Part shown: positions 9,564 to 17,190 of the stretch, in pieces
How positions within the stretch are numbered: the first letter of the stretch is position 1
Layout: each line of letters opens with the position of its first letter
Source: Lactobacillus sp. ESL0785
Lineage (GTDB): Bacteria > Bacillota > Bacilli > Lactobacillales > Lactobacillaceae
NCBI RefSeq assembly: GCF_029395455.1
Contig: NZ_CP113916.1
Location: forward strand, 1,302,001 to 1,366,000
Length of the DNA stretch: 64,000 nucleotides
Direction of reading: 5' to 3'
Made by a program: the position numbers and the translations under genes
Notes under the pieces: generated by a model
The model's input: the letters and a program-made list of their open reading frames with translations, nothing else
Told to the model about the DNA's origin: nothing
Database searches by the model: none

Positions 9564-10499
9564 TTACCAAATATGAAGCAATCGATCAGCTTGCAATTTA
9601 CTCAAATTAAATTGATGTACATGTTGTGGTCTACTTTGTGGTACTTTCATAACAAAGTCCGCCAAATTAACTAATCCGGTTGAATATGTCCAAATACCTT
9701 TAACTTTTTTAATCGGATCTAGCAATTCGTTTCTAATCGGATAAGCCGAAATTAAGAAATGCTTATGGTGAAACTTAAACACAAAATATGGTAAATAAAA
9801 TTTATCAACGATCTCCTCTTCTGTCTTACCAATCGTGATCACATTACGATAAGTGCCATACTTTTCTGTAAATCGATTATTAAAAGAAAAATAAAAATTC
9901 GAAATATGCACATGAGGAAAATCTTCCTCCTTAACTTGATCAGGAATCGCAATCACGTGCGCAAAATGATCTAAATTGCTTTCCTTTTGCGATAATGCTT
10001 TTGCCATTTGACTGGGATTAATCACATGCGCCCATTCAGGCACGCGCCAATTATCCTTATAAGTTAAATACATTTCTCGCACAACATCAGGCTTAACCCA
10101 ATCATACTGGCGCCGCACTTCATTACGATTTAGCAAATTATGCAAATTCTTATGGTACATCAGATCTACAACGAATAATTCGTAGCGATAACGATCAACC
10201 CACAACTTATAATGTTCTATACTTTCTGAAACAACATGAGTACTGTCAACAATTACAGTTTCACCGCGTTTCATTTTTTCTTCAACAAGGTAATCAACTA
10301 GCCGCTCTGTCTGCTCATTTGCATAACGTGGAATCACTTGATGCAAATAATCGGTTTCTTCTTCATAATAATAGGTTAAGTTCGCCAATAATAATCTAAT
10401 CTGATCACGACTAATCGTGTATGGTTGTAAGTGATGACGAGCAATAAATGAAGATTTACCGGAGCCGGGTGCGCCTCGTAACAAAAATATTTTACGCAT
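9564..10499 (-). CDS. Polynucleotide-kinase-like P-loop protein with unassigned C-terminal domain
   Basis: The first half (1-160) matches the T4 polynucleotide kinase fold: Walker A GAPGSGKSS (9-17), the SRDQIR segment (30-35) equivalent to the catalytic Asp/Arg of T4 Pnk, a VIVD strand (82-85) followed by STH, and the LNRNEVRRQYDWVKPDVVREMY lid region with Arg125 and Arg129. Such kinases phosphorylate 5'-OH nucleic acid ends or small molecules. Residues about 190-311 have no motif I recognise; they are rich in His, Phe and Tyr (HVHISNFYFSF, FKFHHKHF, QHVHQF) and predicted as mixed alpha/beta. Single-gene unit with its own terminator. Kinase fold likely, substrate unknown. Confidence 0.75.
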   Translation of the reverse strand: MRKIFLLRGAPGSGKSSFIARHHLQPYTISRDQIRLLLANLTYYYEEETDYLHQVIPRYANEQTERLVDYLVEEKMKRGETVIVDSTHVVSESIEHYKLWVDRYRYELFVVDLMYHKNLHNLLNRNEVRRQYDWVKPDVVREMYLTYKDNWRVPEWAHVINPSQMAKALSQKESNLDHFAHVIAIPDQVKEEDFPHVHISNFYFSFNNRFTEKYGTYRNVITIGKTEEEIVDKFYLPYFVFKFHHKHFLISAYPIRNELLDPIKKVKGIWTYSTGLVNLADFVMKVPQSRPQHVHQFNLSKLQADRLLHIW

Positions 10500-10603
10500 A
10501 CCTTTTACTCCAAACTAATAATGTAAAATTTAAATAGTATCGTAATAAATTTTAACATACATCTGGTAAATTCCTTAGTCCGAACTAAAAGCAATTCTAA
10601 AAA

Positions 10604-11278
10604 TTAACGCAAAATTTTTTTATTACTAATCCGTAGCTGTTGATCAAACGTATAAATAATCGGTTCTGCATTGGGAACCTCTAATTTTACAATATCATGA
10701 TTATTAATTTGTTCTAGCTTTTTAATTAAAGCCCGCAAGCTTGAACCATGAGCAACGATTAGTTGATCTTCGCCCTTAATCAGCCTACTAGCAACTTCAT
10801 TATGATAATAAGGGAGTAGTCGCTGCTGCGTCTGAAACAGGCTTTCAGCAAGCGGCAAGCAGTGTAAATCAAAACTAGCATATCGTCGATCATTAACCGG
10901 CTTTCCCTCTGGTGGCACCGAATAAAAACCTCGCCGCCATTCAAGAACCTGCTCTTTACCAAAAATTTGTCGGGACAAATCCTTATTAATTCCCCGCAGT
11001 TTACCATAATGACGCTCATTTAGCCGCCAAGTTTTGGTAATCGGAACCGCTAAAAAATGGCCTACATCAGCGATAATATTAGCTGTGACAATTGCTCTTG
11101 ACAGAACTGATGTATGAATATGTGTGGGATAAAAATCTGAGATGCACTTAATCAATTCACCAGCATGACGTGCCTGCTGCTGGCCTTTTTCTGTTAGCGG
11201 GACATCATTCCATCCCGTATAAACATTTGCTGAGTTAGCTGTACTTTCACCGTGTCTAACTAATACTAGCTTGACCAT
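10604..11278 (-). CDS. gpmA: 2,3-bisphosphoglycerate-dependent phosphoglycerate mutase-like protein
   Basis: Histidine phosphatase superfamily protein that follows the GpmA pattern closely: RHGES (8-12, catalytic His9), YTGWNDVPLTEKG, NERHYGKLRGINK near 83-95, GKEQVLEWRR, a PP-rich segment and VAHGSSLRAL carrying the second His. GpmA interconverts 3- and 2-phosphoglycerate in glycolysis. Family consensus has AHGNSLRAL; here the Asn is Ser. The start ATG at 11278 (224 residues, MVKLVLVRHG) is preferred on homology over the in-frame ATG at 11293. It begins 3 bp after the stop of a 58-codon gene, suggesting translational coupling. Because other histidine phosphatases are nearby, it may be a secondary mutase rather than the main glycolytic one. 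Confidence 0.82.
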   Translation of the reverse strand: MVKLVLVRHGESTANSANVYTGWNDVPLTEKGQQQARHAGELIKCISDFYPTHIHTSVLSRAIVTANIIADVGHFLAVPITKTWRLNERHYGKLRGINKDLSRQIFGKEQVLEWRRGFYSVPPEGKPVNDRRYASFDLHCLPLAESLFQTQQRLLPYYHNEVASRLIKGEDQLIVAHGSSLRALIKKLEQINNHDIVKLEVPNAEPIIYTFDQQLRISNKKILR

Positions 11279-11280
11279 TC

Positions 11281-11457
11281 TTATCGCATCCAATGCATAA
11301 TTAACAAAACCAGCCCTCCAATTGTAAAAATAACTCCTAGAATCATAAAGGCTTTAATTCCACCATGATGTGCTTGCTGCCGGCGATTAAAGGCATATGC
11401 CAAATCATACAAACCAACAATTAAAACAATAATTGCCGTAAAAATACTAACTCTCAT
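11281..11457 (-). CDS. Small membrane protein, 58 residues, unknown function
   Basis: Reads MRVSIFTAIIVLIVGLYDL and continues to a TAA at 11281-11283. Two hydrophobic helices (about 3-22 and 36-54) flank a short basic/His-rich loop NRRQQAHHGG, so it should be a hairpin in the membrane. AGAGGA lies 9 nt before the ATG. It sits between the CDF exporter gene (11 bp upstream) and the phosphoglycerate-mutase gene (3 bp downstream), forming a tight three-gene unit. I recognise no named family. Confidence 0.7.
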   Translation of the reverse strand: MRVSIFTAIIVLIVGLYDLAYAFNRRQQAHHGGIKAFMILGVIFTIGGLVLLIMHWMR

Positions 11458-11468
11458 CTTAAATTCCT

Positions 11469-12359
11469 CTAATTTTCATGATCATGTCCCGGTACAATCA
11501 TATCATCATTTTTGCCGCGTTCACATTCAGCTTGAAAATTAATATGATTTATCCCTAATTGCTGCAATTTTTGACCAATCTGCTGTGTTAATTGTTCAAA
11601 CTCTCCGGCAGTAAGTCGCGCATCAACATTGACATGAGCATCAAGCATAATATAGTCGTCACTATAACGCCATAAATGAACATGATGAATATTTTTGATA
11701 GCTGGAAAAGACAGGACAATTTGATTAACTTGATCCAAATCAATATCTGGATTAGATTCCATTAAAATATTAGCTGCTTTTTTCGTGATTTGGTATGCTT
11801 CACGCAAAACAAAGACAGAAACAAGTATCGTCATCAACGGATCTACCCAAGTTATCTGCCAAAAATAAATTAGCACTGCCCCAATCACAACTGCAATGCT
11901 TGATAAAGCATCGCTAAGCATATGTATAAAAGTTGACCGTACATTTAAATTATTATGGGCATCCCTCTGCATCGCCAACATCGAAATAAAGTTAGCTGCT
12001 AGACCGATAACAGCTACAACCAACATAATTCCACCTTTAACTTGACTAGGCTGCCAAAAACGCTCAATTGCTTCAACAAATAATGCCAAACTAATCAAAA
12101 TTAAAATCAAGCCATTAGCAAAAGCCGCTAATGTTTCTGCACGCTCATAACCAAAAGTTTTATACCGATTGCGGCTGCGTTGACTGATTAAGTGAGCTAC
12201 AAACGAAATAATAATTGCCCCCACATCACTCAAATTATGCACAGCATCTGATAACAATGCCAGCGACCCAGATACAAAGCCACCAACGAATTCAGCGATT
12301 GTAATACCAATATTTAATAGCGTCACATAAAAATAACGCTTAGTCGTGCGATCTTTCAT
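11469..12359 (-). CDS. Cation diffusion facilitator (Zn2+/metal efflux, CzcD/ZitB type)
   Basis: Six-helix proton/metal antiporter that exports zinc and related divalent cations. The metal site is intact: Asp38, His41 and Asp45 in LSDAVHNLSD on helix 2, and His146/Asp150 in HMLSDALSS on helix 5. A cytoplasmic C-terminal ferredoxin-like domain (about 205-280) contains HHVHLWRYSDD, and the tail GHDHEN may also bind metal. 296 residues is normal. AGAGGAAA precedes the ATG at 12359. First gene of a unit with the 58-residue membrane protein and the gpmA-like gene. No metal regulator gene is adjacent. Confidence 0.92.
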   Translation of the reverse strand: MKDRTTKRYFYVTLLNIGITIAEFVGGFVSGSLALLSDAVHNLSDVGAIIISFVAHLISQRSRNRYKTFGYERAETLAAFANGLILILISLALFVEAIERFWQPSQVKGGIMLVVAVIGLAANFISMLAMQRDAHNNLNVRSTFIHMLSDALSSIAVVIGAVLIYFWQITWVDPLMTILVSVFVLREAYQITKKAANILMESNPDIDLDQVNQIVLSFPAIKNIHHVHLWRYSDDYIMLDAHVNVDARLTAGEFEQLTQQIGQKLQQLGINHINFQAECERGKNDDMIVPGHDHEN

Positions 12360-12396
12360 TTTCTGCTTTCCTCTCGCTACTTAGTGTAACAAAAAA

Positions 12397-12418
12397 GTCT
12401 TACTGCTCCCAGTAAGAC
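12397..12418 (-). terminator. Intrinsic terminator after histidine phosphatase gene
   Basis: A perfect 9-bp stem GTCTTACTG / CAGTAAGAC with a 4-nt loop and six T on the minus strand. It begins at the base after the stop codon of the gene ending at 12419. Confidence 0.9.
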
Positions 12419-13099
12419 CTACATCTTTTCTGCACTAACATTATAATCAACAATTTCAAACTTTCCGTTATCATGAAGAATACCACGAGTAACACTACCG
12501 TTATCTGGAAAAATGATATCGTGCAAGCCATCGCTTTGATTCCAATATTTAATTCCTAGTGTCTTAATAAAATCACCATGTGACACTAGAAGAACACGGT
12601 TTTCATGTTTAGTCAACGTGGCTAAAACTTTAACCGCACGCACCATCCGTGCGTCTAATTCATCCTTATTTTCAGCTAAATGGCGTGGATCGGCCTTCTT
12701 AGTCGCTTCCCGAAACTCATAAATTCCAACTTGGTTGATAATTTTACTGACATTGTTTTCATGACCGATACCAGCTGCTAGAGCAACCTGTTCCCAAGTA
12801 TCTTCAACATCATCACCTTCAAAAGAACCAAAAAAGACTTCCCGAAACTCTGGCAACTTTTTAATTTTACCAATTTCTGACACTTGATTAGCGTCCTTCA
12901 TCAAGTGGACAGTATCAATTGCTCGCTTTAAATCAGAGGAATACATATTATCAAAGTGCACCTGTCTTAGAGCTTGTGCTGTTCTTTTTAAATCATTGAT
13001 TCCCTTAATAGTTAGCGGCGAGTCGCACCAGCCCTGAACCTTATTCAGCTGGTTAAACATCGTCTCACCGTGACGAACCAAATAAACTTCTGTACTCAA
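12419..13099 (-). CDS. Histidine phosphatase family protein
   Basis: 226-residue member of the RHG (phosphoglycerate mutase-like) superfamily: LVRHGE with His10, SPLTIKG, YSSDLKRAIDT carrying the second Arg, EFREVFFGSFEG with the acid residue, and LVSHGDFI with the second His near 174. It lacks the NERHYG and WRR blocks of true GpmA, so it is more likely a broad phosphatase acting on small phosphorylated metabolites. Monocistronic, with a terminator directly at its stop codon and the TSUP permease gene 36 bp upstream. Substrate unknown. Confidence 0.85.
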   Translation of the reverse strand: MSTEVYLVRHGETMFNQLNKVQGWCDSPLTIKGINDLKRTAQALRQVHFDNMYSSDLKRAIDTVHLMKDANQVSEIGKIKKLPEFREVFFGSFEGDDVEDTWEQVALAAGIGHENNVSKIINQVGIYEFREATKKADPRHLAENKDELDARMVRAVKVLATLTKHENRVLLVSHGDFIKTLGIKYWNQSDGLHDIIFPDNGSVTRGILHDNGKFEIVDYNVSAEKM

Positions 13100-13135
13100 A
13101 TTGCATGCTCCTTTCTTAAGATAAATTGTTTTATA

Positions 13136-13897
13136 CTATAACATATATGCCTTATAAAAGAAATATCCTGCTTGAATAAATGCTAATGCAGCAATAAAAA
13201 CACGTACAGCCTTAGCTGGAACCTTACGTAAAATATCCATTCCCAAATAACCGCCGATAAACATACCGATAGCAAGTGGAATTGACTGTAACCAATAAAT
13301 ATGTGAAGTAAAGGCAAAGACAATTAAAGCTACAAAATTAGCCAAACCACAAATTACGTTTTTAATGGCATTCACCACAATAAATTTTTCATCTGTAATA
13401 TATGTTAATAATACCAAGACAATTACTCCACCAGCAGCACCAAAGTAGCCAGTATAGATACCCATTACTAGCAGTGCAGCAATATAAAAAAGTTCTTGCC
13501 ATAATGGCGTTTTGTGTGGCTCCAAGTTATGATGTTTGCCAGAAATAATCACCATAATTCCTGAACCAGCAATAAAAAATGGCACTAATTTTTCAAAGAC
13601 ACGCGACGGGAATGATAACAGTAAAAAGCACCCGAACAACGAACCCACAACGGTAAAAATCGCATAAAAACCTACCTGCTTCCAATGACCTTTTAATTCC
13701 TTAGTTGAAGAAATTGTCGAGCCGATTCCTGTCCAAATTAACGCAGCATCATTAGTTACATTAGCATAAACTGGCGGAATACCAACCGCTAGTAAAACTG
13801 GATAAGACGCAAGCGAAGCCATTGAAGCAACCGAGGACAGTAGGCCTCCTGCAATACCACCAATAAAAATAAAAATCAGCTTCCAAATTCCCGTCAT
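13136..13897 (-). CDS. TSUP (TauE/SafE) family membrane permease
   Basis: 253 residues with about eight hydrophobic helices and the two half-repeat organisation of the TSUP family. The N-terminal half has GIAGGLLSSVASM with PVLLAVGIPPVYANVTN; the C-terminal half has YTGYFGAAGGVIVLVLLTYI followed by VVNAIKN. Family members transport sulfite, sulfonates or other organic anions; the substrate here cannot be told. It is divergent from the HAD-like gene and shares with it a 73-bp intergenic region containing a 26-bp near-palindrome. Confidence 0.85.
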   Translation of the reverse strand: MTGIWKLIFIFIGGIAGGLLSSVASMASLASYPVLLAVGIPPVYANVTNDAALIWTGIGSTISSTKELKGHWKQVGFYAIFTVVGSLFGCFLLLSFPSRVFEKLVPFFIAGSGIMVIISGKHHNLEPHKTPLWQELFYIAALLVMGIYTGYFGAAGGVIVLVLLTYITDEKFIVVNAIKNVICGLANFVALIVFAFTSHIYWLQSIPLAIGMFIGGYLGMDILRKVPAKAVRVFIAALAFIQAGYFFYKAYML

Positions 13898-13913
13898 AAA
13901 TTTAACCCCTTTT

Positions 13914-13939
13914 TTGCACTATTATCTATTATAATGCAA
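13914..13939. promoter_or_regulatory. Near-palindrome over a divergent promoter
   Basis: A 26-bp imperfect inverted repeat with TTGCA and TGCAA outer arms, lying midway between the divergent TSUP and HAD-like genes. It contains TATAAT (13930-13935), readable as a -10 element, on the rightward strand, with a near mirror image on the other. It could be an operator or simply back-to-back -10 elements; no clear -35 boxes were found. Confidence 0.4.
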
Positions 13940-13970
13940 GTAGTAACAAATTAAAGAAGGTAAATTAACA

Positions 13971-14630
13971 GTGACAAAGTTTGAAACCCTAATTTTTATT
14001 CCTGAAGGCAGTTTACTGAACGAAAAAGTAGCAGAAAGAAATGCCCTAAGACAAACACTACTTGCACTAGACCGTGAGTTTGGTCCGGCTGAACGAATCA
14101 AATACACCAACTTACAAGCACAAGTTAAATTTTTGAAGCAGGATGAACGCATTGATTTAATTTTACAGACTTTCTGTGCCGCAGAACTAGCAGAAGCTCA
14201 CATTATTTTTACGCAAAAAATGGCCCAACAAAAACAACTAATTAAAGACGCGATTCCAGTTTTAGATCAAATTCAAAATAAGCTTAATTTAATCTTAGTA
14301 GCCAAAGAAGCCAAAAGTGTTCTAACAACGCGGACTGCTGAAAGTGAACTGCTGAATTATTTTTCAACCATTTACTTTAAAGAAGACTTAACTGCAGCTT
14401 TTCCCAGCAAAAATGTCTTTATGCCAATTTTTCATGAACGTCCCGAACTTAATCCAGCTACCAGCCTCGTCATCGGTACCAGCTTAGTCGAAGAAATCCA
14501 AGCTGCCGAAAATGCCAATTTACAGTCACTCTGGCTGGCACCTAAAAAAGTAAAAATTCCGATTACTCCACACCCAACACTACATCTTAACCAACTTAGT
14601 GATTTATTATTTTACCTTAAACTGAGCTAG
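13971..14630 (+). CDS. Degenerate HAD-fold protein lacking catalytic aspartates
   Basis: 219 residues with the overall pattern of a YjjG/phosphoglycolate-phosphatase-like HAD hydrolase: an N-terminal beta strand and loop (FETLIFIPEGSLLNE, 4-18), a helical cap, a beta strand with a threonine loop (SVLTTRTAES), and a C-terminal LVIGTSLVEEIQAAENANL followed by SLWLAP. The two motif I aspartates (DxDGT) are Ile10 and Glu12, and the motif IV GDSLxxDI has become GTSLVEEI, so phosphohydrolase activity is not expected. Starts with GTG at 13971 after AAAGAAGG. It is followed 34 bp later by a DJ-1 family gene on the same strand. The HAD assignment is by pattern. Confidence 0.65.
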   Translation: MTKFETLIFIPEGSLLNEKVAERNALRQTLLALDREFGPAERIKYTNLQAQVKFLKQDERIDLILQTFCAAELAEAHIIFTQKMAQQKQLIKDAIPVLDQIQNKLNLILVAKEAKSVLTTRTAESELLNYFSTIYFKEDLTAAFPSKNVFMPIFHERPELNPATSLVIGTSLVEEIQAAENANLQSLWLAPKKVKIPITPHPTLHLNQLSDLLFYLKLS

Positions 14631-14664
14631 TATATAATAAAGAAAAAAGATTGTGAGGTTAATT

Positions 14665-15249
14665 ATGACAAAAGTTGCAGTAGTCTTCGCTGACGGATGC
14701 GAAGAAGTTGAAGGTTTAAGCATTATTGATGTTTTGCGACGCTTAAACGTGACGGCCGATATGGTCGGCTTAACTCAGATTGAGGTAAGTGGTGACCACC
14801 ACATCAAACTAACATGTGATAAGGTAGTTGACGATAGTTTACTTGATTATGATTTGGTTGCCTTCCCTGGTGGTAAAATTGGCGCTGAAAACTTGCGTGA
14901 CAACGCTAAATTGCGTTCATTAATGGTTAAACGGCACAAAAACGGTCAATGGGATGCAGCAATGTGCGCTGCACCAATTGCTTTGGCTCGTTATGGTATT
15001 TTAAATGATGCCAATTACACCTGCTACCCCGGTTTTGACCAACAAACTAAAAAAGATGCTCCAACTGGTCACTTTAAAGAGCAAATTACGGTAACTGACA
15101 AGCAACATAAAGTACTTACCAGTCGCGGACCTGCAACTGCTTGGGCCTTTGCTTATGCCATTGCAGAAGCAGTAGGTATCGATACTGCAGCACTTAAAGA
15201 GGGCATGCTTTATAATTACTTAGCTGACAATATTCAAGCTAGTTTATAA
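14665..15249 (+). CDS. DJ-1/PfpI family protein
   Basis: 194-residue Rossmann-like protein of the DJ-1/ThiJ group. The conserved Glu16 (EEVEG) and nucleophile-elbow Cys101 (AAMCAAPIAL) are present, as is FPGGKIGAENLRDN (68-80), which lines the site. Members act as glyoxalases, deglycases or redox-sensitive chaperones; which applies here is unknown. The start at 14665 is chosen because GTGAGG lies 6 nt upstream; a longer GTG start at 14653 would overlap that ribosome binding site. Probably co-transcribed with the HAD-like gene and closed by a terminator. Confidence 0.88.
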   Translation: MTKVAVVFADGCEEVEGLSIIDVLRRLNVTADMVGLTQIEVSGDHHIKLTCDKVVDDSLLDYDLVAFPGGKIGAENLRDNAKLRSLMVKRHKNGQWDAAMCAAPIALARYGILNDANYTCYPGFDQQTKKDAPTGHFKEQITVTDKQHKVLTSRGPATAWAFAYAIAEAVGIDTAALKEGMLYNYLADNIQASL

Positions 15250-15272
15250 CGAAGTCGCCATTTTATCATTCT

Positions 15273-15319
15273 AAAAAATACGCCTATTAAAGCAAATTCG
15301 CTTCAATAGACGTATTTTT
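15273..15319 (+). terminator. Intrinsic terminator after DJ-1 family gene
   Basis: AAAAATACG-CTATT pairs with AATAG-CGTATTTTT around one mismatch, with an inner AAGC/GCTT stem, followed by T residues on the plus strand. Confidence 0.75.
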
Positions 15320-15383
15320 AAATTAGTGAAGCAATGATTTTATTATCTATTGCATAAAATAATCATATATCTTGCTCACCTAA

Positions 15384-15443
15384 CTAATTCCTAATTTTGT
15401 TAAATCTTGTCTGACCATGACGCACCAAGTACAAAATTTTGCT
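15384..15443 (-). pseudogene. Remnant of a histidine phosphatase gene
   Basis: The minus strand encodes SKILYLVRHGQTRFNKIRN then TAG, which is the N-terminal strand and RHG motif of a histidine phosphatase and nothing more. It lies 18 bp after the stop codon of an intact paralogue (MKELYLMRHGQTLFN) and in the same frame, but the segment between contains further stops. The rest of the 212-bp gap 15250-15461 shows no other coding trace. Best read as a relic of a duplicated gene. Confidence 0.75.
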
Positions 15444-15461
15444 TTAGTAGTTGTTCATATA

Positions 15462-16049
15462 TTATTGCTCATTCACATTAATTGATTCAACAAACGTAAA
15501 TTTGCCATGTTCATAAGTAAATTTCAAAATACAACAATTATGAAAATTATTAACTCGTTCTTTAATTTCTGCGTATGATAACCATTTTTGTAAAAACATA
15601 AAGCAGGCACCACCATGACTAACTGCCAAAACTCGTTGATGATTGGGCTGTTCCATAATCGCAGTTAACGTTTGATTCATCCGTTCTTGCACTTGCAAGT
15701 CAGATTCACCGCCAAATTGTAGGAAAAAGTCACCATAAGAATGTCGACTGCTATCATCGTGTGGATTTAATTGCTCACTCTGACCTTCAAAGACTCCAAA
15801 ATTCCATTCTTTCAGGCCTTTAACTCTTTGATACGGCTGCGACGTAATTTTCTCTAGCGTATCACACGCCCGTTCCTGCGTTGACGAATATGCATGATCA
15901 AAGATTATTTTATTTTGCTTAAAATAATCTCCTACTGCTTGAGCATCGGCAATTCCCTGCTTTGTTAATGGTGAATCACTTGCTCCCTGAATTCGGTGCA
16001 ATTGATTAAACAACGTTTGACCATGGCGCATTAAATATAATTCTTTCAT
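15462..16049 (-). CDS. Histidine phosphatase family protein
   Basis: 195 residues with MRHGQT (catalytic His9), SPLTKQG, YSSTQERACDT and VSHGGACF (second His near 150), plus KEWNFGVFEG carrying the acid residue. It is shorter than GpmA and lacks its diagnostic blocks, so a general small-molecule phosphatase is most likely. Its ATG overlaps the TGA of the upstream aldo/keto reductase gene by 4 bp (ATGA), showing translational coupling in the intact ancestral operon. A paralogue remnant lies immediately downstream. Confidence 0.85.
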   Translation of the reverse strand: MKELYLMRHGQTLFNQLHRIQGASDSPLTKQGIADAQAVGDYFKQNKIIFDHAYSSTQERACDTLEKITSQPYQRVKGLKEWNFGVFEGQSEQLNPHDDSSRHSYGDFFLQFGGESDLQVQERMNQTLTAIMEQPNHQRVLAVSHGGACFMFLQKWLSYAEIKERVNNFHNCCILKFTYEHGKFTFVESINVNEQ

Positions 16050-17052
16050 TTTGGCTCCTCATCTAATAAAACTTTACCCTCTGGTGGATTTTGATTAATC
16101 GCACCAACAATTTTGTGTGGAATATATGGTTCTTCTAAGTAAGCAATATCTTCTGTGGTTAACTTAACTGCCAGGGCATTCGCTGCATCATCAAAATGAC
16201 TGGCTTTAGTGGCACCAATTATTGGTGCTGCCACGCCTTTAGCCCATAACCAAGCAAGCGCAATCTGCGACATTTTAACATCATATTTTTGTGCCAACTC
16301 ATTAACGCGCTTAGTAATTTGTAAATCATATTTTTTCGTATGGTCATATTTACCACGAGCCACACGATCAGTCTTACTGCGTAAAGTATTTGCATCCCAA
16401 CCAGGGCGAGCTAAGCGGCCAGCAGCTAATGGACTATATGGCATTAACGTCACCCCCATTTGCTTACAAATAGGTATTAATTCATGCTCATCTTCACGAT
16501 AAAGTAAATTATAATGATCTTCCATTGCTGAAAATTGAGTCCAACCATGATCACGAGCCACCAGCTGCATATTGTAAAATTGATAGCCGTACATTGCAGA
16601 AGTACCAATTGCCCGTACTTTTCCAGCCTTAACTAAATCATTTAATGCAGACATTGTCTCCTCAATCGGCGTATTATAATCAAAACGGTGAATTAAATAC
16701 AGATCAAGATAATCTGTTCCTAACCGCTCTAATGTGCCACCAATTTCTCGATTAATGGCTTCATGTGACAAACGCCCTTGATTGAAATAGACCTTAGAAG
16801 CAATTACAACTTTGTCCCTTGTTGTCTGTTTTTTTAATGCTTTACCTAAATATTCTTCACCCGTTCCCTTTGAGTAGCTATTAGCTGTATCAAAAAATTA
16901 ATACCTAGAGCTAATGCATGAGCAACAATTTTTTCTGTTTCTTGTTCACCCAAGGTCCAGTCATGCATTGTGCCGGCTTTACCAAAACTCATTCCACCAA
17001 CACATAGTTTAGAAATTTTAATATCTGTTTTGCCTAAATTTACGTATTCCAT
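16046..17052 (-). pseudogene. Aldo/keto reductase, frameshifted
   Basis: The protein starts MEYVNLGKTDIKISKLCVGGM at 17052, after AGAGGAAA, and runs to the GINF segment near residue 50. There the frame breaks: the minus strand has six T (plus-strand A run 16892-16897) where seven would restore FFDTANSYSKGTGEEYLGKAL and the whole remaining protein to a normal length of about 335. Downstream of the break the reductase features are intact: the Tyr of NSYSKG, IASKVYF with the catalytic Lys, LIHRFDYNTPIEETM with the catalytic His, and the NADP-binding GATKASHFDDA. Either a recent inactivating slip in a homopolymer or a base-calling error. Divergent from a LysR gene that probably controls it. Confidence 0.88.
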
Positions 17053-17089
17053 ACTGTTTCCTCTATAAATTCGCTCTCTTGCTATCATT

Positions 17090-17119
17090 ATTATAAGAGC
17101 TACTATAAATATATGTCTA
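17090..17119 (-). promoter_or_regulatory. Promoter of the aldo/keto reductase-histidine phosphatase operon
   Basis: TAGACA (-35, 5 of 6, 17114-17119) and a perfect TATAAT (-10, 17090-17095) with 18-bp spacing on the minus strand. The LysR-type palindrome directly abuts the -35 element. Confidence 0.6.
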
Positions 17120-17134
17120 ATACTTATTCAGTAT
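17120..17134. promoter_or_regulatory. Candidate LysR-type operator
   Basis: ATAC-N7-GTAT, a perfect interrupted palindrome fitting the LysR consensus T-N11-A, located between the lysR-family gene and the reductase operon and immediately upstream of the reductase -35 box, the usual position of the regulator recognition site. Confidence 0.55.
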
Positions 17135-17190
17135 GTGTTACTATAACAAATAAGCATAAGCATAAAATTTTAAAAATAAAAGGGATAATA

